A stretch of 64,000 nucleotides of DNA from Canna indica (Eukaryota; Streptophyta; Magnoliopsida; Zingiberales; Cannaceae). Below are positions 22,949-33,352 of the stretch, in pieces. A program made the position numbers and the translations under genes. Numbering within the stretch: the first letter of the stretch is position 1; every line of letters starts with the position of its first letter. The notes under the pieces were generated by a model. The model searched no databases. It worked only from the letters and a program-made list of their open reading frames with translations, and was not told where the DNA came from. The stretch spans positions 41,489,501 through 41,553,500 of the forward strand of contig CP136893.1 of NCBI GenBank assembly GCA_034359265.1. The letters are read 5' to 3'.

Positions 22949-24485
22949 ATGTCTGGTCGTGGTTATCGACGCAGGAGAGCTTCGGAGTCTCCGATCGGTG
23001 AGACTCCAACACTTACTCATGCTGCTAATCCTCCTGTTCCTGATCCTCATGCGGATGATACTGCCGAGGCTAGTACATCCAGACGCAGGCGGCCACGCGG
23101 GCCGAACAGGTGGCAGCCTCCACCAGCCACAGAGTCACGTAGATTGATTAGCGTGATTGGGGAGCGGTAATATATCATGAATTATGAATCATTACAAATT
23201 CATTATATCATAATATAATATTAAATTTTATTTTTGTTGTGCAGGTTCGAGCAAGAAGAAGTGTCGAGGAGCATTTCTTCTACTATTCGACGATACATGC
23301 ACGGGGCATGGCCTACGTGGTCTCACGTGCCTAGCGAGCACGTCGACATGTTATGGCGCGAGTTTGAGGCACGTATTATTATTTTTTTTACATGAATGAT
23401 GATTAATATTGGTACTGATATTATTATTTTGCAGGCTCGCTATACATGGGCCGAGGACCAAAGGCCCTTCATTTACGCTGCCTGGAAGGTTATTTCCCGG
23501 GCAAGGTACAACGGGCAGCTGGGGCAGGCTCGGTCCCAGGCGATGGCCCGAGCTGGGACCACTAACATCGCGGAGACTCGGGGATACAGCCCCGATTGGA
23601 TTACTCCGGATATATGGGACCAGCTCGTGGGAATATGGTCGACGGATCGATGGCAGGAGGTTTCTCGGAATGCGGTTAGAAATCGCATGTCGGGGGGAGC
23701 AGCGCGTCACACCGACGGCTCTGTTGCATTTGCAGTGCACGCGAACCGTATGGTAAGTATATCTTTTAATTATATATTTTATTTGTTACTATGTGTACTA
23801 ATTAATGTGTTTGTTTTGTAAATGTAGACGACGGTGTCGGATGACGGGACTGTCCAACGACCCTCCCCGATGGCGGTGTTTGAGCGGACTCACCGTCGAG
23901 CACATGGGACGGGGGAGTACATCGACAACCGCGCTGCATACATTATGGTAACTATATATTTGTTTAAATTATTCATTATATATTTATATTTTAAGTTTTA
24001 TGATCAATATTAAACAAAAAATCAAACTCGAGTAGGAGACCTAGAGCCAGACGATGGTGCAGCGCGGGGGTAACCCCGAGGACTTTGACGCAGCAACGTG
24101 GGTCGAGGCCGCAGGTGGCTGGGACCATGGCCGCGTATATGGCTTCGTAGATAGTGGTCATGCGCGAGCCGTACTAGGGCCACTTGGGGCACCGACCCCT
24201 CCGGTCGCTGGTGAGCAGTCGTCCACCTCTAGATCCAGTTATGATCATAGTAGCAGAATAAGGACTCTAGAGGACACGGTCGCGCGTCAGACTGAGATAA
24301 TGGAGCGTCAGAGTCAGATGATGGCGGATATACAAGCTATGCTACGCAACATATCAGGTCATCCCGAAGCAGGCATCTCTTCGGTATCATCTAATCCATC
24401 GTCCTCGAGTCAGTCCACGCCGGTGTACACTCAAGCACTCCAGACCCTGCCATATGATCCAGACCATCCTCCATCGTCATCGTGA
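22949..24485 (+). pseudogene. TNPA-like second CACTA gene (Transposase_24 type)
   Basis: Five exons inferred from splice sites: 22949-23166, 23245-23368, 23435-23752, 23828-23947 and 24036-24485, joining in frame to 410 codons. Start MSGRGYRRRR, with an Arg-rich, Pro-rich N-terminus. Exons 3-4 carry the plant Ptta/En/Spm Transposase_24 pattern (IWDQLVGIWSTDRWQEVS, HTDGSVAFAVHA and PMAVFERTH). Exon 5 holds a coiled coil (RTLEDTVARQTEIMERQSQM) and a Ser-rich tail. Intron 2 appears to use a GC donor (23369). A TAG at 24042, one transition from CAG, breaks exon 5. The TNPA-type product would bind the subterminal repeats and act with TNP2. Start and intron 2 are less certain than the rest. Confidence 0.8.
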
Positions 24486-24756
24486 GATTTTTTTATATTG
24501 ACTTTGTTACTGAGATATTGGACTTGTTTAATTTATTTTGTTTGGATATTGATACTTCAATTTTGCATTTGAATCATTTTTATACTATCATGGATAATTA
24601 TCAATATAAATATAATTGTTTTGATGTATATCTTGGTGTATTTGTGATGTGTGAATGAATGTGTGTATGAGTGTATGGGTGTGTGAGTTATGTATCAGAT
24701 AATGTATCAATGTATCAATGGAAATTTTAAATTTTAAATTTTTTCGTTACCAGGTT

Positions 24757-25105
24757 CACATCATCAGCAACGGCTTTCCCACGGTCGTCCGTGGGAAAGC
24801 CGTTGCTAAAAGTGTATCGAAAGCCGTTGCTGATGACCTACAGCAATGGCTTAGCGACGGGGTTTTACTAACGGCGTTGCTACGGACTCAGCGGCCGTTG
24901 CTATTAATGTTATCAGCAACGGCTCTGGGTCCGTGGTAAAACCGTTGCTGATAATATTTTTAGCAACGGCCCGAGCAGCCGTTGTTGATCCGTTGCTAAG
25001 TTATCAGCAACGCGACTTTCTGCCACGGCTCCATTGCAACGGCTCGGCCGTTGCAGATGCTCTTCAGCAACGGTTCAGCAACGGCATCAGCCATTGCTAA
25101 TGACC
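24757..25105. repeat. Right subterminal repeats of CACTA element
   Basis: Dense direct and inverted copies of AGCAACGGCT and AGCCGTTGCT, including back-to-back pairs such as the one around the ACGGTCGTCCGTGGGAAAGC stretch at about 24781-24800, so this end can fold on itself. More copies than the left end. Between the TNPA stop and 24757 the sequence is AT-rich with GTGTATGAGTG-type simple repeats (about 24630-24690). Confidence 0.85.
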
Positions 25106-25123
25106 ATTTTTCTAGTAGTGTTA

Positions 25124-25795
25124 CGCCATCCTTTTGATAACCCTAGTTTCCAAGATACACACCTTGATTTAGCCTTCAAGATGTATCGATTCATCATCTC
25201 AAGGCATCAAGAGGAACTAGGACTCGTGTTTGGAGCTAAGTATTTGTTGTAGTATTTATTTGCTCCATTACTTGTATATTTTTGTGATTTCTTTCATTGT
25301 ACTCAAGCTTATAAGAAGACCTAGTACTAGGTCTTGTGTGTAAGTGGTATCCTTGGTGTAGAAGGTGTAAAGCCACTTGTGTAAATATAGTTTACTAGGA
25401 TTAGTTGAGTTGTCCCTTAGATTGAGGTGGAAGAGTGCTCTCTGTAAGAAGGCAGAGACTTCCGAGTGTGGAAGTGCCTTAGGTCGAGAGTGAGACTCTT
25501 GGAGTTAAAGTCCTCTGTGTAAGGGAAACATCGTTAATCTAGTAAAATAAAGTTTGGAAATCTTAAGCGGGACGCTTAGGTAGTGGAGTAGGCATTGGGG
25601 CCGAACCACTATAAATTCTTGTTTTTGCATTGATATTCTGTTTGTGCTTAATTGTTTTATTATTGCTTCCACATTTAGTCACTCAACTTGTAATTTGCCT
25701 AAGTAACCAAAGAAATGATTAAAATTAGATTTAGGCTAATAAGAATTAGTAAACACACTATTCACCCGCCTCTAGTGTGGCCATTTCTCCCAACA
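25124..25795 (+). repeat. 3' LTR of outer family B element, last part
   Basis: Resumes with CGCCATCCTTTTGATAACCC, which joins directly to the sequence before 18117 and matches the unbroken LTR at 6239. Ends CAACA at 25795, followed by the GGGGG target duplication. Confidence 0.92.
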
Positions 25796-26035
25796 GGGGG
25801 CTGGTACCGGAGCATCGCTCCTCTCAGTTTCAACATCAACAGACTATGATCGATCGTCGCTATTGGGTCGTTGCCGTTGGCATGCAGTAGCAGTCGCTTG
25901 GCTTCGGTTTCCAACCATTATGGGGAAGATAAGCTTTACTCGGCCCCACGGTGGGTGCCAAATGTTTCTGCCTGAGAGTTGGGGGCCTTCTGATCTGGTT
26001 CGATGTCTCTCCTTGTCTAGTTCAACGCCAAATGT
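25796..26035. other. Unassigned GC-rich sequence, right half
   Basis: Continuation of 4493-5105 after the outer element is removed. Near 25938 it reads CGGCCCCACGGTGGGTGCCA; reversed, this resembles the TGGCACCCACCGTGGGGC leader found next to the LTR in some plant Gypsy elements. It may be a minus-strand Gypsy remnant; this is tentative. Confidence 0.35.
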
Positions 26036-27979
26036 TTACTCGGCACTTCCACACTCGAAAGTCTCCACCTTCTTACCGATATCACTTTCCCACCTCACTC
26101 TCCCTAAGGACACTCTAATCCTAGATTACACTGGTGGAATTATTCCCAAACGCCAAGACAACCACCCACTCAATCAACCTAGCACTCTAAGTTTACATAG
26201 TTGAGTAAACAACAAATAAACACCAAAGATACAATATTAATGCAGCAATAATCAAAATAACAAAGTACTTACCTCCAACCAAAGTTTCCTAGCTTCCTCT
26301 TGATGCCTTTGATGGTGAATGGTGTCTCAATCAAACTTAAGAGATCACGGAGTTGAGAGATCAAGGCTAGGGATTCCAAGAATGGTGTCTCAATCAAACT
26401 TAAGTATCATCGAAATATGGCTAAAGGAGTGTTAGAAGACTTGTGGAAGGCTATGACGACTTCTATTTATAAGCCAAGGAGAGAGGGCTAGAAAACAGTC
26501 GACCCAACGGGCGAAATTCCACCCGGCCGATAATCAGCTGATGGCTGATCGATCGACCGAGCGAACGGCCACCGACTGAAAGGCACTGCCTATTTTGGGG
26601 CTTTGCCGATCGGTGACCGACTGATGGTCGATTGACCAGCCATCGGTCACCCATCGACCGACATGATGAAAATAGCTCGGTTTTGGCTGATTTTTCTGCT
26701 CGTTGTTTGTTTTCGGATTTCATCTTCGGATTTTGGTTCTTTAGGGATCCAAGCATCATATCAAGGAATTTACAGATTATCTAGACACCCCTAAACCTAG
26801 ACTTTAGCTTTTCAACGAATCTGAGTGCGTCAACCAACGTGTTTTCGATTTTTTGATTTTTTTGAAATTTTCAATCGCGGACATCGAGCACTATCCGACT
26901 TGGAACCTAAAAGTAAATCTCCATGAAATCATTAGTTTCATGTTTGTTATCATCAAAACCGAGATTAAGACCAAGATTGAAAACCTTAGGCCAACAATCT
27001 CCCCCTCTTTGATGATGACAAACATCCTTAAGAAAATATATCATTTAAGCATCAAAGGATATCAACCATGAAATTTCTCCCTCATCAACATGCATATCTT
27101 ATGGAAATAAACTACCCCTATCTATATGCATGGTTTTCCTATATTTTCTTCCCTTTACCAATATTTTTCTCCCCCTTTTGACATCAATCAAAAAGGACAA
27201 GAAAAGTCAACTATGGTCAAAGTCGGGACCTAAAAACTAGTTTGCATAAAAACATGTAGATCTCAACTCAAGGGATGAAAACATCAAGTTAGATGTGACA
27301 CTAATTAATACATTATGTCAACAAATGATAGTCAAACTTCAAAACTAGGAATCATGCATTAATCGAAGTATCGATATTTTCAAGTATAGTCAAAAATCAT
27401 TTTAGAAATGATTTTTCTCACCAAAGGAGTAGAACGATACCAAAAATATAATTATGATATGATACTTGAAGTCTCATTTGAAAAGCTAATGAAAATTCAA
27501 AGTATCGAAAAATGAGCACTTAGAAAGAACGATATTTTAAAGTTTCGAAATTCAATTTCAAAAATTCAGAACAAATCATATTTATACTCAAGGTTTTTGA
27601 AATTTTTATGCCATTAACTAGATTTTTTAAGGAAGATGCAGATTCAAGAATCAACCAAATATCATTTTTTTGTATTTTTCTAAAATTCATTGAGTTCTAG
27701 TGGCCTTTTTGGTAAATAATTGCATTTTTTCAAAAGTTCTCATTTTTCATTCAAACTTTCCAAATACCTAGATATGATCATTTAAAACATGTTTATCAAG
27801 TTTTAACTCAAAATGAAGTCTCTAAGATGAATTTCTACCTATAGCATATTTCATTCAATCTAGATGACATGAATTTGCCTAAGTATCAAAATTTTATCTA
27901 CTCATGAGGTTTCAATCAATTATCATGCAAGATCATTCATGAGCATAGAGAAATCATTTTAATCAAGAAAATTGAGGTG
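26036..27979 (-). mobile_element. Family B retrotransposon fragment, reversed
   Basis: Minus-strand copy of the 3' end of a family B element. The LTR runs from 26996 (TGTTGGCCTAAGG) down to about 26036, so about 700 bp of its 3' side is missing. It includes a small palindromic cluster (26510-26670) and a TATA box (tatttata, about 26464-26471). Bases 26997-27979 are the noncoding 3' internal region with the expected ATCTCCCCC purine-tract complement, colinear with 15800-17097 reversed. It stops at 27979, where the family A element is inserted. Confidence 0.82.
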
Positions 27980-28002
27980 TGTTGGCCCAAGGTTTCCCCC
28001 TA
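27980..28002 (+). repeat. 5' LTR of copy A2, left sliver
   Basis: Begins TGTTGGCCCAAGGTTTCCCC, matching the family A LTR start. The LTR then breaks into the MULE and resumes at about 32044 with sequence like ATTTAATCTATGTG found about 60 bp into the family A LTR. The exact boundary with the MULE is uncertain by some 20 bp because both sides are AT-rich. Confidence 0.7.
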
Positions 28003-28445
28003 GGCTTTTATCTCTATTTTAGCATAAACTTTTTCCGTTAGTAAGAAAATACACGAACTTTGATTCTGTTACTTCGTTTAGCACGCACCGTCATTTCTAA
28101 CGATTTTTACTAACATGGCCGTTAATGGCGATGACGTGGAAAGTTACTTTGCCAACGTGGCATATAATTCAATGGAAAAGTAAAGGTTAACATAAAATTA
28201 CAATTACCCACCCCGATGCTATTTTTTTTTGAAACGGGGACGGGCAAAATGGTAATTTTCCCGTCGTCTTCAAGTTGGGTGTGCTCGATGCCCTAGTTCT
28301 TATTTTACCTGCTTGCCTGCTCGAACACTACGAAGAGAGGGATTTTTGTAGCCTTTGTCGCCGGATTAGGGCACGCCTTTTGGATTCTTTGTCGCCGGAT
28401 TAGGGCACGAATGGACGATCATGTCAGGAAGGAAAACCGTGGGAC
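28003..28445 (+). repeat. Left terminal inverted repeat of MULE
   Basis: Pairs with about 31560-32043. It contains a local direct duplication of GTCGCCGGATTAGGGCACG (28357-28375 and 28390-28408). In the right arm the corresponding GCGACAAAG copies are also paired but more diverged. The start of the GRF gene (28421) lies within the repeat's inner end. Confidence 0.82.
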
Positions 28446-28996
28446 GAATGGAGGAATCTTCAGTGAATTCATCACAGGTTGTTGATCCACACAGCTGCCA
28501 TAACGCGCGAGCTATTCTGTTCACTGCAAGGAGACAAAGAAATCCTGGAAGAAGGTTTTGGAGATGCAGACATTGGAAGGTATGATCTCTTGTAATCACC
28601 TCACTCCAAAGTCCTATCTTTATTGTAATCACTCACTCCTATCTTTTAATAGGAGAATGATTGCCACTTCTTTGCGTGGCATGATCCTGACGATCATGGC
28701 CACACCAAGGATATTCTGCGAGGTTTTATTGAGGAAGAAAAATTCTTCTTGAGAAACTAAAGCTAATGGAAGAAAGGATAAAATTGAGCAAGATGAAAAA
28801 AATGACATTTCAGGAAAGTATTGCAACACTTGAAGATGAGATAGCTCAACTGAGGAATGACAAAAAACAAGTCAATTTAAGGAAGGGTAGTGTGTGTATG
28901 GTATTTTTTGTTGTATGTATCGTATTTTCTAGTATGTTATTTAGGGGTGGGAACAAAGATAATAGCCTAAAGCTACCACATTTTTTTCCCATTTAA
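28421..28996 (+). pseudogene. GRF zinc-finger protein with coiled coil and C-terminal membrane segment
   Basis: Exon 1 is 28421-28579 and exon 2 starts at 28653 after a GT-AG intron (28580-28652). Together they encode a GRF-type zinc finger split by the intron, with NPGRRFWRCRHWK at the end of exon 1 and ENDCHFFAWHDP at the start of exon 2. Near 28745 a one- or two-base indel shifts the frame. The other frame continues LEKLKLMEERIKL, a coiled coil to about 28880, then a hydrophobic segment (VCMVFFVVCIVFSSMLF), and stops at 28994-28996. The plan GRF finger, coiled coil, short C-terminal membrane helix is that of a large family of small plant proteins of unknown function; GRF fingers in other proteins bind DNA or RNA. 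It overlaps the end of the transposase gene by 24 bp on the opposite strand. Confidence 0.75.
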
Positions 28997-31416
28997 TGAC
29001 TGAATAAGATGCTCATATGCCCTTAGGTATGTGGACTTCTTAAAATATTCATGAACATATTCTGTGGGATCCTCTCCCAACCAATGAATTAATGAAATGG
29101 CATGAGGACAAGTGATGCCACTACGTTCCCACATCCTGCATGATCAACTATTTTGTTGTAGCTCTGCAACATAGTTGTTATCCATGTGTTTAACCTCAAA
29201 CTTCTTATATCCAGCATGTGTTGCTATGCAGAATCCACTAACAACTTTGTTCTCTTCTACTTTTTCCCTAATTTTAGGGCATATGGTATCATCACTTTTC
29301 ATTATCATCTCCCTCTTTTCTGCCATCCTTTTCATTATTGTCCTTCTAATGTCCTCTAACATGTCAATCAAAAGCCTATTTCTTGCCCTCAAAATGTATC
29401 CATTAAAACATTCAGACATGTTATTGTCAATGACCTCACATTTTGGCAATGTACTGATTTTAAACCTACAGAACTTGTCTAAACCAATTTTAATGAAATC
29501 ATCATGTACAACTTGAGAAAGTACCTTCATCTCATACATGTGTTCATTGAATTGAGCTTCTGTGATGCTCTTTGCAGCCTTCCAGAAAAGGTTCTTCAAA
29601 GCATAACCCACATGCTTCTTCTTCCAGTTAGCATATAAATGCCTTGCGCATTCTGCATTAGGCATAAAAGCCCTAACTGCATTTTGAAGATCCTACAAGA
29701 GACAAACAAACATAAGTATAGTATACATGAGATAAAAAAATAAAGTCTAAGTGTTCACTTATACCTTCTGCTGATCACTTATAATTGTCCATCCAAAACC
29801 ATCTACAATGCCTAAGTGTTCAGTTAATCTTATCAAAAACCACCTCCATGAGTCTTCATTCTCACCTTCAACCACAATCCAACATATTGGAAACATCTGA
29901 TTGTTTCCATCCCTACCAACTGCAGACAGTAATTAGCCACCAACTTCTGACTTCAAAAAGCACCCATCCAATCAAATCACGGGCCTACAACCACCCAAAA
30001 ACCCTTCTTTCAATGCATCAAAACCAATAAACATTCTCTTGAATCTGTTATGACCCTCAACCATTATGGAAAATAGCCAATGTTTGTACACCTTCTTCAG
30101 TTCTACTACATAAGATGACAACATCTTATAATGATCAGCCAATAAGCCTGATAAAGCTTTCAATGCCCTTGCTCTGGCTCTATAACATACATTCTTAGTG
30201 ACTGATATGGCAAATTTTTTGTCAATATCCCTTTTCATTTCAAGTACATTCCAGTCTGGTTTTTTCCTAAAAGTTTCCATGTAGTGCCTTGCAAGCCATT
30301 TAGATGAGGCTTGCTTGTTTCTTGCTGGTCTAGAGCATTTATGCTCTGAATCATATATCTTAATCACAAATGCTTCATTCATTTGTGTTAAGCTTCCATA
30401 AATCCTCCAAGGACATTTGGCACTACACCTAGCCTCTACATTTTTCTCACCAGACCTAGTAAATTTAATAGCCTTCCCATTCTTCAAAGCATAGTCTTGA
30501 ACAGCTTGCATGAACTATCCTGCTGACTCAAACCTCATGTTAAGGCAAAATTCATCAGATTCTTTACCCCTAAATCATTTACCCTTCGGTTTTCTAAATT
30601 TTTTTATATCTTCATCATTACTACTATTAGGTGTCTGCACTGATTCAGTTGAAGTATCACTTGATGATTCATCAGAACCTGATGAATCATTGTTCCCACC
30701 CTCAGCTTCCCCGTGTTGATCTCCTCCACCACTAGTACCTTGATCATCTTTACTATGCTGATCTCCTTCACTATAGTACCTTGCTCATCTTTATTGTGCT
30801 GGACTCCTCCACCACTGGTACCTTGCTCATCTTTACTATGCTGATCTCCTCTACCACTGATACCTTGCTCATCTTCCTTGTGCTCATCTCCTCCACCACT
30901 AGTTCCTTGCTCATTTTTAAAAATTCTCTTCTTTCTCTTCACTATTATGTATTCCTCATCATCCTTATCACTTGTGCCATCATCTCCATCAAAATCAGTA
31001 TGTTCATGAGCCTCATCCTGGTCAGCACTTTCATGATCATGCTCCAAATTCTCATCCTGGTTATGAGTTTTGAGTGCCTATTCTAGTTTCTTTTTCCTCA
31101 ATTCATAGTCTCTAACTCCTTCTGAATACAAGTGTATAGACCCAGAACTTATCGCCAATTTACACATCTCCTTAACTTTAGTTTTTGTCTTTATCTCCAC
31201 TAGTCCAGAAGATAAGGGCTTCTTAGGGTCTTTGTACCACAATTTAGGTCGAGAGTCGCCTAATGTCCCTACCAAGAGTCTCATGTCAGACAATATAACT
31301 GTATTTAAAATCATATCATCTTCTCTGACTAAGAGCAGTTCACCCCCAACATAGCGTACATGGGGTTCAAAAATCATTTGACCACTGTGATGTACTACAA
31401 TCTCAATTTTTTCCAT
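28973..31416 (-). pseudogene. MURA-type MULE transposase, decayed
   Basis: Minus strand from MEKIEIVVHHSG (31416). Order: a PB1-like N-terminal domain (to about 31080), an acidic linker with short tandem repeats (about 31040-30600), a MuDR DNA-binding region (about 30540-30330, with CSAKCPWRIYG and HKCSRP), a MULE transposase core (about 30000-29150, with LDGCFLK and ISDQQK carrying likely catalytic Asp residues) and a SWIM-type zinc finger (ERSGITCPHAISLIHW, about 29135-29085), ending at TAG 28973-28975. A 72-bp intron (29693-29764) has consensus ends. Breaks: TAG at 31078, a frameshift in the repeat linker, further stops near 30565 and 30513, TGA at 29972, TAA near 29933 and TAG at 29144. 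When intact it would bind the terminal repeats and transpose the element. Confidence 0.88.
30716..30915 (-). repeat. Minisatellite in transposase linker
   Basis: Four to five tandem units of about 48 bp encoding a DEQGTSGGGDQHSK-type repeat between the PB1-like and DNA-binding domains. One unit near 30770 has an indel that shifts the frame of the transposase. Confidence 0.8.
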
Positions 31417-31559
31417 CCTACATGAAAATGTATATGCGACATATGGCAAAGAGTGAAAAAATAATGAAAAAAATGGATTCACATAATATTAGGACCAGAG
31501 CACATGGATTAAAAAAAAAAGATGGCACATGCGAAGAAAACCAAAAATATACCTGTTGT

Positions 31560-32043
31560 TTTTGGGACCACGGCTTCGCAATGTCCTCACCGCTCGCCCC
31601 TTCGTGCCCCAATCCGGCGACAAAGACTCCAGAAGGCGTGCCCTAATTCAGCGACAAAGGCAACAACAATCCCTCGATTCCCACTATTCGAGCAGACGAG
31701 TAGGTAAAATAAGAACTAGGGCATCAAGCGCGCCTAACTTGAAGACGATGGGAAAATTACCATTTTGCCCGTCCCCGTTTCAAAAAACATTAGCTTCGGG
31801 GGTGGGTAATTTCATAATTTTATGTTACCCTTTACTCGTTCGTTGAAATTATATGCCACATTGGCAAAGTAACTTGCCACATCATCGTCGTTAATGACCA
31901 TGTTAGCAAAAACCGTTAGAAAAGACGGTGCGTGCTAAATGGGGTGACAGAATCAAAGTTCGTGTATTTTCTTGCTAACGGAAAAAGTTTGATCTAAAAA
32001 TGGGAAAAGGTCGAAAGTTCGTATTTTTTTTGGGTATTTACCC
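31560..32043 (-). repeat. Right terminal inverted repeat of MULE
   Basis: Reverse complement of the left repeat. It includes the outermost tip GGGTATTTACCC (itself a palindrome) and about 35 bp not seen on the left. Confidence 0.82.
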
Positions 32044-33295
32044 TTTAATATATGTGTGTAGTTTTGAGTTCAAGTTTAGGTTGCGATAAACACGCGAACT
32101 TCGCTTGAAGAATCACAAAAATCGTCAAGAAAGACTCGGATGCAGATTAAATAGATTCCTTGTAATATATCCCTAGGATCTCATCCCAAGCCTATTTGTA
32201 AAGTTATCTAAGTCAAAACTTAGTAACAAAACCCATGAAAAAGCGTGTAACAAAGCAAATGTAAAAATCAGCATCAGCACAGGTTCGGTCGATCGAACGA
32301 GACAAAAAAATGGCAGTAGCCATTTCGGTTGACCGGTCAGTCGACCGAACAATGCCAAAAATTGGCAATGGCTACTTCGGTCGATCGAACAAGGCCAAAA
32401 TCCGGTAGTAGCTAGATCGGTCGACCGGACAACAAAGGAACTAAAACGCGATAAAGTCGGTCGATCATCTGATCGAGTAAACAGAGCGGCAGAAGGTCAG
32501 AACGCTAGCGGTTGCTGGGCGGTCGATCAGTCAGTCGACCGACGATCGATCGGCAAGCAACCGGTCGGTGTCCAACGGGCAAAAAAAATACCTGTTGAAG
32601 AGTCGTTTCGTGGGAGGGGTTATAAATACCCCTCACCAACCTCATTAAAGCTCTCTAACTATTGAGATAAGCTTCCAAAGTGTGATTTGTGCCTTCTAAG
32701 CTTGATTGGCTCGCACTTGCTTCTTCATCGACGACTTATCTCAAGTGCTCATCTTCCCTCAACTCTGGCTTCGATTTGATCTCTACATCTTGTGGAGTTG
32801 GAGGCATTGAAGGCTTGGAAAATAGCTCTTAGCCTTGGTTTACTCCTTAGCTCTTTTCATAGTAATTTTAATTGTTATTTGAAGTTGGTTTTCATTGATT
32901 AGCTTGCTAGGTGTGCTTGTGTAAACACTTAGGGTTTACTTTGTAGAATTGTGTTTTTCCAAAGTGAATAGGTTTGAGGAGTTCTCAAAGGGTTGAGAAC
33001 CGAGTCCTCGGTTGTATTCAAAGGGAAACACAAAGTCTATAAAGGGTTTAGTTTGAAATCCTTGGTGAGGAGCCAAGGTAGTGGAGTAGGCGGTTGGCTG
33101 AACCACTATACTTTCTTGTGTTTGCATTGCTTTGTGTGTTTGCTTACAATTGTGTTTCATACTCGCTAACAAACATTATTAGTTGGACTTATGTTTGGTT
33201 GAAGTTGTAATTGATTCAAAAAGAAATTGAAGTAGAAGGGTAAAGTAACCCAACACTATTCAACCCCCTCTTCTAGTGTGGGTTTTCACTCAACA
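32044..33295 (+). repeat. 5' LTR of copy A2, main part
   Basis: Resumes the family A LTR after the MULE and ends TCACTCAACA. Palindromic cluster about 32280-32570 in which CGGTCGACCG-type motifs alternate with GGCAGTAGCCA-like spacers. TATA box 32621-32628 within GGGGTTATAAATACCCC. Confidence 0.9.
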
Positions 33296-33297
33296 AT

Positions 33298-33309
33298 TGG
33301 TATCAGAGC
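33298..33309 (+). other. Primer-binding site, tRNA-iMet
   Basis: Exact TGGTATCAGAGC two bases after the LTR end of copy A2. Confidence 0.9.
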
Positions 33310-33352
33310 AAGATCGTAAGATTAGATTTAATCATCTACCCTACAAGTTAGA

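Larger units (their letters stand above)
18118..25120 (+). mobile_element. CACTA (En/Spm) DNA transposon, 7003 bp
   Basis: Starts CACTACTAGAAA and ends TTTCTAGTAGTG with a 3-bp TTA duplication on both sides (18115-18117, 25121-25123). The terminal inverted repeats are about 30 bp and imperfect. Subterminal regions are packed with GCAACGGC/GCCGTTGC motifs. It carries a TNP2-type transposase gene and a TNPA-like second gene, both on the plus strand and both with premature stops. It is structurally complete but can no longer mobilise itself as it stands. Confidence 0.96.
5106..25795 (+). mobile_element. Non-autonomous gag-only LTR retrotransposon (family B, outer copy)
   Basis: It begins TGTTGGC and ends CAACA, flanked by GGGGG at 5101-5105 and 25796-25800. 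Removing the two later insertions (6801-13010 with AGTCA; 18118-25120 with TTA) leaves about 7.5 kb: a 5' LTR of 1814 bp, an internal region of about 4.0 kb and a 3' LTR of 1692 bp. The internal region has a gag-like reading frame and a long noncoding 3' part but no protease, integrase, reverse transcriptase or RNase H. This matches the TR-GAG class of non-autonomous elements. Confidence 0.87.
28003..32043. mobile_element. Mutator-like element (MULE) with transposase and GRF genes
   Basis: About 4.0 kb bounded by long inverted repeats of about 440-480 bp (about 28003-28445 and 31560-32043). The repeats share, for example, AAATACACGAACTTTGATTC in the left arm with its complement on the right. 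The right tip is GGGTATTTACCC; the left tip appears to lack about 35 bp, so no 8-9 bp target duplication is identified. Inside are a minus-strand MURA transposase gene and a plus-strand GRF zinc-finger gene, tail to tail. The element sits in the 5' LTR of copy A2. Confidence 0.88.

Noticed and set aside
25863..26204. 113-residue frame across the right flank of the outer element
   Set aside because: It crosses the boundary between the GC-rich remnant and the reversed family B LTR, so it cannot be a real gene.
29175..29516. Plus-strand frames opposite the MULE transposase (also 29785-30030 and 30781-31086)
   Set aside because: Antisense shadows of the MURA gene, whose domains read on the minus strand.
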